A program made the translations under genes and the position numbers. The notes beneath the pieces are model-generated. The model made no database searches, was not told where the DNA came from, and was given only the letters and a program-made list of their open reading frames with translations. Positions 7,237 to 12,928 of a stretch of 16,622 bases of DNA are shown piece after piece. Source of the DNA: Gemmataceae bacterium (GTDB lineage Bacteria > Planctomycetota > Planctomycetia > Gemmatales > Gemmataceae); contig JAOAAM010000004.1 of the NCBI GenBank assembly GCA_026418875.1, positions 1 to 16,622 on the forward strand, read 5' to 3'. Numbering within the stretch: position 1 is the stretch's first letter; each line of letters starts with the position of its first letter.

Positions 7237-8649
7237 ATGCCGCGACCGATCCTCTGCGTGATCCTCAGCCTCGTATTCGGGCTGACGGGCCGGCCGATTC
7301 CGCTATTCGCCGAGGCTCCTCATCGAATCAAGGTGAGCGACAACCGGCGGTATCTCGTGACCGAGGACGGCAAGCCGTTCTTTTACCTGGGCGATACAGC
7401 TTGGGAGTTATTTCATCGGTTGAATCGAGAAGAGGCGGAGCATTACTTACGTGATCGGGCCGGGAAAGGTTTTACCGTGATCCAAGCGGTGGTTCTCGCC
7501 GAGTTGGATGGCTTGAAAGACCCGAATCCGTATGGGCAGACACCGCTGATCGAGAATGACCCGCGTCGGCCAAATGAGAAATACTTCGAGCATGTGGATT
7601 GGATCGTCGCCAAAGCCAACGAGTTGGGGTTGGTGATCGGCATGCTTCCGACCTGGGGCGACAAGTGGAACAAGAAGTGGGCCGGCGGGCCGGAGATTTT
7701 CGACCCGGCCAACGCGGCGGTGTACGGGGAGTGGCTCGGCCGACGCTACAAGGATCGCGGGATCATCTGGATCCTGGGGGGCGACCGGCCGATCGAAACC
7801 GATCAGCACCGCGAAATCATCCGGGCCATGGCGAAGGGACTACGCCGGGGCGACGAAGGTCGGCACCTGATCACGTTCCATCCGATGGGCGGTCAGGGGT
7901 CGGCCGACTTCTTCCACAACGAAGAGTGGCTGGATTTCAACATGAGGCAGAACGGGCACGGTATCGAATTCACGGGGCGGTACGACAAAACCCGACGCGA
8001 CTACGACCGCACCCCGATCAAACCGGTGCTGGACGGCGAGCCAGCGTATGAGGATCACCCGGTCGCTTTCAAGCCACAAGAGTTGGGTTACAACACGGCC
8101 GCCGATGTCCGTCGTGCCATTTATTGGGACCTCTTCTCTGGGGCGATGGGGCACACCTACGGCCATCACTCGATCTGGCAGATGTACGCCCCGACTCGGC
8201 AGCCGATCAACAACCCGCTGATGACCTGGCGCGAAGCGCTGGCCGCACCGGGGGCAGGCCAGATGCAGTTCGCGCGAAAGTTGCTCGAATCGCGGCCCAT
8301 GCTACAACGCATCCCCGATGAGACGATCATCATCCCCGAGCCGGTGGCGACGGCCATTCCAGGGGCGGGAACACGGCGTTTCGCGGCCACGCGCGATCAG
8401 GACGGATCGTATGCGATGGTCTACGTGCCCGTGGGCCGACCGTTCCAAGTCCGTATGGAAGTGATTCGGGGCAGCAAGGTCGTCGCCTGGTGGTTCGACC
8501 CGCGGACCGGCAAGGCGGAGCGGATTGGCGAGTTCACGAACATGGGTGCGCAGCGATTCACCCCGCCCACTCCGGGGGAGCTGACCGACTGGGTCTTGGT
8601 CCTGGACGATGCGGCGAAGGGCTACCCCCCGCCAGGGCAGGGGCGTTGA
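7237..8649 (+). CDS. Secreted GH140-like (DUF4038, apiosidase-type) glycoside hydrolase
   Basis: This is a 470-residue exported protein. Residues 1-26 form a signal peptide ending near FAEA. Residues about 31-350 match the DUF4038 TIM-barrel family (GH140): [15 protein letters not shown] near 48-62, GGDRPIE (likely acid/base D183) and [10 protein letters not shown] (likely nucleophile E268), then the [11 protein letters not shown] segment. Residues about 365-460 look like the beta-sandwich 'putative collagen-binding' domain often fused to this barrel, with [14 protein letters not shown]140 members act on apiose in rhamnogalacturonan II side chains, but many relatives are uncharacterised, so the substrate is not assigned. 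GGGGAG precedes the ATG. It lies 78 bp after the NrfD-like gene on the same strand; co-transcription is possible but a nitrate-related role is unlikely. Confidence 0.82.
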   Translation: MPRPILCVILSLVFGLTGRPIPLFAEAPHRIKVSDNRRYLVTEDGKPFFYLGDTAWELFHRLNREEAEHYLRDRAGKGFTVIQAVVLAELDGLKDPNPYGQTPLIENDPRRPNEKYFEHVDWIVAKANELGLVIGMLPTWGDKWNKKWAGGPEIFDPANAAVYGEWLGRRYKDRGIIWILGGDRPIETDQHREIIRAMAKGLRRGDEGRHLITFHPMGGQGSADFFHNEEWLDFNMRQNGHGIEFTGRYDKTRRDYDRTPIKPVLDGEPAYEDHPVAFKPQELGYNTAADVRRAIYWDLFSGAMGHTYGHHSIWQMYAPTRQPINNPLMTWREALAAPGAGQMQFARKLLESRPMLQRIPDETIIIPEPVATAIPGAGTRRFAATRDQDGSYAMVYVPVGRPFQVRMEVIRGSKVVAWWFDPRTGKAERIGEFTNMGAQRFTPPTPGELTDWVLVLDDAAKGYPPPGQGR

Positions 8650-8723
8650 CCAGGGGCCAATCGTTTGAGACGGGAGTTCGAGGATGCGAGAACGAGCGGC
8701 GAAAGCGGAACGCCCGTAGCCGC

Positions 8724-9104
8724 TCAGTCATCGCTGAGTTCGCCGGGGGAAATGCCCGCCGCCAAGATGCTGCACCCGGCGATCACCGGGAGGCCCAACT
8801 CACGCGCCCGAGCCAGGACTTCGGGGGCATCGGCACCGGGATTGAACCACACCTCGCCGATGGGCTTGTGGGTCAGGTCGTCGAGGATGGTGAGGCCCAC
8901 GGCCGGGGGCAGGTAGATGCTGACCAGATCAAGCCGGGGCACGGGGATGTCACGGACGGAACGGAAGACCGGCCAGCCCTCGATGCGCTGTTCCCGTGGA
9001 TGAATGGGGAACACGTCGTAGCCCCGGAGGGCATAAGCACGCACACACTTGTTTCCGAACTTGGAGCGGTCGGCACTGGCACCGATCACAGCAATGGCAG
9101 GCAT
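8724..9104 (-). CDS. CoA-binding-fold protein (YccU/CoA_binding_2 family)
   Basis: This is a 126-residue Rossmann-fold protein. The N-terminal AVIGASADRSKFGNK is the family's nucleotide/CoA-binding loop, followed by LRGYDVFPIHPRE and SVRDIP. LDLVSIYLPP then leads to EVWFNPGADAPEVLARARE and the end of the fold. It fills the usual single-domain length of about 125-140 residues. The biochemical function of these stand-alone domains is mostly unknown; CoA binding is inferred from homology to succinyl-CoA synthetase domains. The ATG follows GGATGGGGATG. It lies 88 bp downstream of csrA on the same strand and may share its transcript. It converges on the GH140-like gene with 74 bp between stops, where I see no clear terminator. 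Confidence 0.85.
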   Translation of the reverse strand: MPAIAVIGASADRSKFGNKCVRAYALRGYDVFPIHPREQRIEGWPVFRSVRDIPVPRLDLVSIYLPPAVGLTILDDLTHKPIGEVWFNPGADAPEVLARARELGLPVIAGCSILAAGISPGELSDD

Positions 9105-9192
9105 CGCAACATCCCCATCCCGGCGAGAGGCTCATCGTGATGTAGCGATGCGGTCGGCGGACGTCGAGCGGGGGGAGGATTGGGGAAGCCCA

Positions 9193-9432
9193 TCACACTC
9201 GGCCTGTGGCCGTCTCTTCGTTGGTCGAGACGATCACGGGAGGAGTCGGGGCCGATGCCTCGTTCGCTTTTGATGCCTGGATGGCGGCGAGGATTTCCTG
9301 GCGGTAGACCGGCACTTCCTTCGGCGCGGTGATGCCCAAGCGTACCTTGTCGCCGCGGATTTCCACCACGGTGATCACGATGCGGTTGTCGATGACGATC
9401 GACTCATTTTTTTTTCTGGACAAGACGAGCAT
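9193..9432 (-). CDS. csrA: Carbon storage regulator CsrA
   Basis: This is a 79-residue RNA-binding translational regulator. The conserved core MLVLSRKKNESIVIDN begins the protein, and the known RNA-contact positions L4, R6 and R44 (PVYRQEI) are all present. The core is about 55 residues, followed by a Ser/Thr/Pro-rich, probably disordered tail of about 25 residues. I chose the ATG at 9432 because it begins the conserved domain and follows AAGGA at about 9 nt; the longer open frame (to 9591) is untranslated leader. Codons 6-9 (AGA AAA AAA AAT) form an A9 run, unusual in this GC-rich DNA. Its leader holds five GGA triplets, suggesting autoregulation. No fliW or flagellar gene is in view. Confidence 0.96.
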   Translation of the reverse strand: MLVLSRKKNESIVIDNRIVITVVEIRGDKVRLGITAPKEVPVYRQEILAAIQASKANEASAPTPPVIVSTNEETATGRV

Positions 9433-9514
9433 GTTGGTGTATCCTTCCCCCTGCCTTCCGCGTTCCGACGATGGTGCCCGGGGGTCAGCGCGGCACGATC
9501 GCTGCGGGCTGGGT

Positions 9515-9529
9515 GCGCTCTCCGAGCGC
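9515..9529 (-). promoter_or_regulatory. csrA: GGA-loop hairpin in the csrA leader (candidate CsrA site)
   Basis: The minus strand reads GCGCTC-GGA-GAGCGC, a perfect 6-bp stem whose loop is exactly GGA, placed about 14-28 nt into the predicted csrA transcript. CsrA is known to prefer GGA presented in hairpin loops. Further GGA triplets lie at 9464-9466, 9457-9459, 9446-9448 and 9442-9444, the last two in the ribosome binding region. Binding is inferred. Confidence 0.5.
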
Positions 9530-9549
9530 GTAGCCTTCTCGCCTATTTC

Positions 9550-9578
9550 ACTGTAAAGCCCCTGCTCTGCGCGGTCAA
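9550..9578 (-). promoter_or_regulatory. csrA: Sigma70-type promoter of csrA
   Basis: On the minus strand, TTGACC (9573-9578) and TACAGT (9550-9555) are separated by exactly 17 bp, a close match to the housekeeping consensus. Transcription would start near 9543, giving a leader of about 110 nt before csrA. Confidence 0.6.
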
Positions 9579-9590
9579 GCGACGTTGTCA

Positions 9591-9603
9591 ACTCAATTTG
9601 AGT
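9591..9603. promoter_or_regulatory. Palindrome upstream of the csrA promoter, possible operator
   Basis: ACTCAA-T-TTGAGT has perfect 6-bp arms and a 1-bp centre. It lies 12 bp beyond the -35 box, at about -48 to -60 from the predicted start, a usual place for an activator site. No factor can be named. Confidence 0.35.
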
Positions 9604-9696
9604 GATTTTGGTTTAACTGTGCCCGAGCGGTTCCCTTCGTGGCCACGCCGTGGCAGCCCAGTCGGACACTTTTCGGTCACGGATGTCGAATCAGAC

Positions 9697-10962
9697 TCAC
9701 AACTGCGTTCGCTCGTGAGATTCACGCGTCTCCACGGCGAATAGGCGTTTGACGAGCAGCGTGGCGTAGCTGCCGCGGGGCAATTCGAAGCGAAGGCGAA
9801 CGGCCAACCGGCCGGGATGGCGCTCATCCGGGACCGACTCCGCCAACAAGCTCGCCGGTCGAACGATGATTGGCCGCTCGCCCTTGCTGAAGAACGGCCG
9901 ACGCATTCCCCGCAGCGTCAGCTGACGCCACTCGATCTTCTCGGTTTCCAGCACCCGGCGGAGAACCTCGGCCCAATCTTCCGGCGCCTGGGGGATGTCC
10001 GAATCGGCCTTCAACCGGGCCGACGGCAAGGGGAGAACCATCGACGCCAAGCGATCCAGCTCCGCTCTCGACAGGTGGTGGGGCATCGGCAGTGAGTGTC
10101 GCTTGAACCGAACGGCGATCAGATGCCCGGCCGGGAGATGGGAGCGAAACCACTCAGCCAGATACTGATTCCACAAGTGACTCTGGTACGCCGACAAGTA
10201 CAGGCTCAACAATTCGTGGCGAAGCCGAACCACCGCCCCGCGGAAGTCGCCCGGGTGCATGGTGAGATAATCCACCAGGCTACGGGCATGGCAGCGGGGC
10301 AATTTCGCTTTCAGGGTGCTCCAGTCGCCCCAATGGCCTCGCAGCAGGGATTTGATCCGTTTGTCTTCGGCACGATCGAATTCGTAGGGAGAGGCCAGCG
10401 CCAGGCGCAAGGCTCCCTCCCAGTCGCCCAGGATCATCCGTCGGGCCACAAAATCGCCGTCCGGGCTGACCGAGCCGAAGCGCTGGTCGTCGAAATAATT
10501 GGCCAAGCCGTCGGCAGCCACTTGATCCAAGCTGGCCAAAGCTTCCTTGGCCACTTGTGGGGGCAACCCGCGGACCACCAGCTCAAAACGGTTCGCTCGA
10601 ATGTCCGACGAAGTGAACGGATGGGCCACTTTGCCCAGGTAGCTCAGCGACCAGCCCGGTCCGCTCAGACCGCGTTCGGGTCCGCCGTGAATGGTCAGGT
10701 GTTGAATTGTCTCCGCATGCCGATCTTTCAAACCGCCGTAGGATACCGAAGTCGCCGGCAAGTGCCAGGAACGGCGGATCGCATTCAGGACGTCGTGCGT
10801 GGTCCAGCCCCGTTTTTCCAACCGGTACAGCGAGAACGCCCCCCCGTGAGGCTGAACGTCCGTCAGTTCGACGACCCGGAAATCATCCGGGGATTGCTTG
10901 ATCTTCACGAGGTGGGGAAAAAAGGAGAGACCGGCAACCAGGGACTCAAAACCGTCGCCCAC
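9697..10962 (-). CDS. truD: tRNA pseudouridine(13) synthase TruD
   Basis: This is a 421-residue TruD-family enzyme that converts U13 in certain tRNAs to pseudouridine. The family signature GGLKDRHAET contains the likely catalytic Asp at residue 80. NYFDDQRFG further on is the second hallmark, and the N-terminal KIKQSPDDFRVVEL is typical. The insertion domain lies in the middle, as in other TruDs, and the length is slightly above E. coli TruD. The start is uncertain. GTG at 10962 directly follows an in-frame TGA, so translation cannot begin earlier, and it lacks a strong Shine-Dalgarno. GTG at 10908 (residue 19) sits right before the conserved core but also lacks one. It precedes csrA by 264 bp on the same strand and seems to be a separate transcription unit. 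Confidence 0.93.
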   Translation of the reverse strand: MGDGFESLVAGLSFFPHLVKIKQSPDDFRVVELTDVQPHGGAFSLYRLEKRGWTTHDVLNAIRRSWHLPATSVSYGGLKDRHAETIQHLTIHGGPERGLSGPGWSLSYLGKVAHPFTSSDIRANRFELVVRGLPPQVAKEALASLDQVAADGLANYFDDQRFGSVSPDGDFVARRMILGDWEGALRLALASPYEFDRAEDKRIKSLLRGHWGDWSTLKAKLPRCHARSLVDYLTMHPGDFRGAVVRLRHELLSLYLSAYQSHLWNQYLAEWFRSHLPAGHLIAVRFKRHSLPMPHHLSRAELDRLASMVLPLPSARLKADSDIPQAPEDWAEVLRRVLETEKIEWRQLTLRGMRRPFFSKGERPIIVRPASLLAESVPDERHPGRLAVRLRFELPRGSYATLLVKRLFAVETRESHERTQL

Positions 10963-10970
10963 TCAGTCTG

Positions 10971-11317
10971 AGCCCGCACATGTTACCGGCCTCATCGTGC
11001 CGATTTGGGAACTTTAAAATCCCTTCGCATCTCATTTTTACATGACAGCTCCGGGGTGGCAAGCTTCTCTTAATTGCCGTCCCGTCGACCCGCGATTTAG
11101 TGTTTCGGCTCGGTCAGATTTCGTGAATCCGTAACTCATTATTCAAAAAAGTTTCCCGTGTTTCAAACGCCAGCTAAAACAAGTTGGTGCGAGATCGCAC
11201 ACCTTGAAAAAATTTTTCCAAATCTCCGCGATCGAACAGCTATCCTGACTTTGTTGATGCGTTGATTTCGTCAAAGGATGCAAATGTTTTTGCCGCTGCG
11301 TGCCGAAGGAGCGTGCC
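10971..11317. other. AT-rich intergenic region between divergent truD and DUF4185-like gene
   Basis: This is about 350 bp without a convincing gene, distinctly richer in A/T than its surroundings. It must hold promoters for truD (minus) and the next gene (plus). Structures seen are the palindrome GTGCGA-GA-TCGCAC (11187-11200) and an A6T5 tract (11207-11217) flanked by partial symmetry. I found no -35/-10 pair with good spacing on either strand. Confidence 0.5.
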
Positions 11318-12418
11318 ATGCCTGGCGTGTACGGATCGCTGCTGTGGCTTGTCGCGTCGATAGGGCCGGCGGCCCCGCCCCTGCCACCCTGCGAGGTGGT
11401 TGAAGCCAAGCCCCGCCCGGATCTCGCGGCGGCCTTTGCTCGTACCGAGGGTTGGACGGGTGCCGACGGTGCCTACAGCATCCCGCTGAACGAACGGCGA
11501 ACGCTTTGGCTGTTCGGCGACACTTGGATCGGCCGGATCGAGAATGGCCGCCGGGTGGCGTCGCGTTTGATCAACAACTCCGGGGCATGGCAGGACTTGT
11601 CTCCCCCCTCGCCGCCACGATTCTTCTGGCGTGGGACGGCCAATGAGCCGGCCGCGCTTCTCCCCGCTTCGACCTCGGACACTTGGTTGTGGCCGGGCGA
11701 TGGCGCGGTGGTGCAGGGCAAGCTGTTCCTGTTCGTCCACGTTGTTCGTCGACAACCGAAAGGGCCACCCGCCTTCCAATTCGATTGGTTTGCCGATGAA
11801 CTCTGGTGCATCGACGAACCGACCGAGGAACCGACAAAATGGTCCCCCCGACGCCTGCCGCTGGATCCGCGATGGCGTTGGGGTGTGGCCTGCCGCGTGT
11901 CCGGAGAGCACCTTTTCGTCTACAGCCTGCCGAACGGCCCGCGGAGACCGCTGGAGGCTCCCGTCGTGGTGGGCCGGACTTGGTTGACCGATTTGGTCCG
12001 GGGTCAGCCGGTGTGGGAGACATTGGCCGAGGGCGATCGCTGGACAACGGATTTGGACGCGGCCCAGCCCATCTTCCGCGATGGTGCCTCGGAGATGTCG
12101 GTCCAGCAAGTCCGAGGTTTCGATGGCTTCTGGGCGGTGTACATGCCGTTGGGCATCAGTCGGGACATCGTGGTGCGTCACGCGCCCACGCCGGCCGGTC
12201 CGTGGAGCCAGCCGCTGAAGGTCTATCGCTGCCCGAAGGAGGAGAAGGACCTGTTCGTCTACGCTGCCAAGGGACATGCCGAACTGTCCGAGAAGGATGG
12301 CCAAATCATCATCACCTACTGCCGAAACCTCGCAGCCAGCCTGGGCGAGCATGTGAAGCGGCCGGACGTGTATCGACCCCAATTTGTCGAGGTGCAACTG
12401 CAACCGAAAACGAGATGA
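11318..12418 (+). CDS. Secreted DUF4185-like beta-propeller protein
   Basis: This is a 366-residue exported protein with a short hydrophobic N-terminus (about residues 1-22) as signal peptide. The mature part resembles the DUF4185/DUF5005 group of five-bladed propellers related to GH43/GH117 folds: GWTGADGAYSIPL, then TLWLFGDTWIG, NEPAALLP, a WPGDGAVV strand, and late MPLGISRDIVVRHAPTPAGPW. These proteins are usually secreted and presumed to bind or cut carbohydrate, but activity is mostly unproven. The ATG at 11318 is preceded by AAGGAG at 7 nt and is preferred over a GTG at 11300. It stands alone between the truD promoter region and a long non-coding stretch. Catalytic residues cannot be assigned with confidence. 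Confidence 0.7.
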   Translation: MPGVYGSLLWLVASIGPAAPPLPPCEVVEAKPRPDLAAAFARTEGWTGADGAYSIPLNERRTLWLFGDTWIGRIENGRRVASRLINNSGAWQDLSPPSPPRFFWRGTANEPAALLPASTSDTWLWPGDGAVVQGKLFLFVHVVRRQPKGPPAFQFDWFADELWCIDEPTEEPTKWSPRRLPLDPRWRWGVACRVSGEHLFVYSLPNGPRRPLEAPVVVGRTWLTDLVRGQPVWETLAEGDRWTTDLDAAQPIFRDGASEMSVQQVRGFDGFWAVYMPLGISRDIVVRHAPTPAGPWSQPLKVYRCPKEEKDLFVYAAKGHAELSEKDGQIIITYCRNLAASLGEHVKRPDVYRPQFVEVQLQPKTR

Positions 12419-12488
12419 CCGAGGTGGACCGACCGAGGAGCATGACGGACCACGTTGGCGTCGGCGTGAAGACGTGCAGGGGGGCGCG

Positions 12489-12527
12489 AAAAAACGCCGC
12501 CGGGGTTGTTCAGCCGACCCCCGGCGG
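12489..12527 (-). terminator. Intrinsic terminator-like hairpin on the minus strand
   Basis: Perfect 9-bp arms CCGCCGGGG (12497-12505) and CCCCGGCGG (12519-12527) enclose a 13-nt loop. The plus strand has six A's at 12489-12494, so a minus-strand transcript would read GC-rich stem, then CG, then TTTTTT, the textbook layout. No minus-strand gene lies upstream of it, only bamA antisense, so its client is unknown. Confidence 0.45.
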
Positions 12528-12539
12528 AGTAGTGATCGC

Positions 12540-12554
12540 CTCGACGGAGTCGAG
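12540..12554 (+). promoter_or_regulatory. GGA-loop hairpin (candidate CsrA-type site)
   Basis: The plus strand reads CTCGAC-GGA-GTCGAG: a perfect 6-bp stem with a three-base GGA loop, the same architecture as the hairpin in the csrA leader. It lies 122 nt after the DUF4185-like stop and about 375 nt before bamA, in a region with several more GGA triplets. The function is inferred. Confidence 0.35.
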
Positions 12555-12691
12555 TCACGGCCGGCGCGTCAGGATGATGCGGACCTCGCTGATTCGCCGA
12601 ATTCATGGATTAGCCCGTCCGCTGGTTCGCCAGAGGTCCGCCGAGCAGCCGATATTCGCAATTTGTTCGCTGTACATCCCGGACCAGCGGC

Positions 12692-12797
12692 CTTCCGCGT
12701 TTCGCCTTCCGCCCTCGGTCTTCCGCCTTGAGCCTACAGCCTTCCCCCCTCAAGTCTTCTGGCTTCAGCCTACAGCCTACAGCCTACAGCCCTCGGC
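12692..12797. repeat. Degenerate 7-bp tandem repeat array
   Basis: About 15 consecutive heptads with loose consensus CTTCNGC run from 12692 to 12797, with one 1-base phase shift near 12762. Examples are CTTCCGC (12692, 12706, 12720) and CTACAGC (12734, 12770, 12777, 12784). The last three perfect copies show recent tandem duplication. The strand is strongly pyrimidine-rich. This is a short tandem repeat in the bamA upstream region with no coding frame. Confidence 0.8.
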
Positions 12798-12928
12798 CTC
12801 TCTCACGAACTGGACTCCGGACTTGACCTTAGCCTCTGCTTGCGTTATTCCGCCCACCCGCGCCGTCAGATCGAGGGGCCTGTCCCGCCACGGATGGCAG
12901 GTGACGGCGACGAGCATCGGGAGCGACT

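Larger units (their letters stand above)
12419..12928. other. Non-coding stretch upstream of bamA
   Basis: This is 510 bp with no supported gene. In order it holds: a GGA-rich segment after the DUF4185-like gene, a terminator-like hairpin oriented for minus-strand transcripts (12489-12527), a hairpin with a GGA loop (12540-12554), an unstructured part, a degenerate 7-bp tandem repeat array (12692-12797) and the bamA leader. I see no strong sigma70 promoter for bamA. Confidence 0.6.

Noticed and set aside
8490..9140. 216-codon plus-strand frame across the GH140/CoA-binding junction
   Set aside because: It overlaps two well-supported genes in wrong frames and has no recognisable features.
9642..9654. 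GCCACG-C-CGTGGC palindrome downstream of truD, considered as a terminator
   Set aside because: A 1-base loop and no following T-tract on either strand; likely chance in GC-rich DNA.
10096..10971. 291-codon open frame on the plus strand
   Set aside because: It mirrors truD in an antisense frame and shows no domain or plausible start signal.
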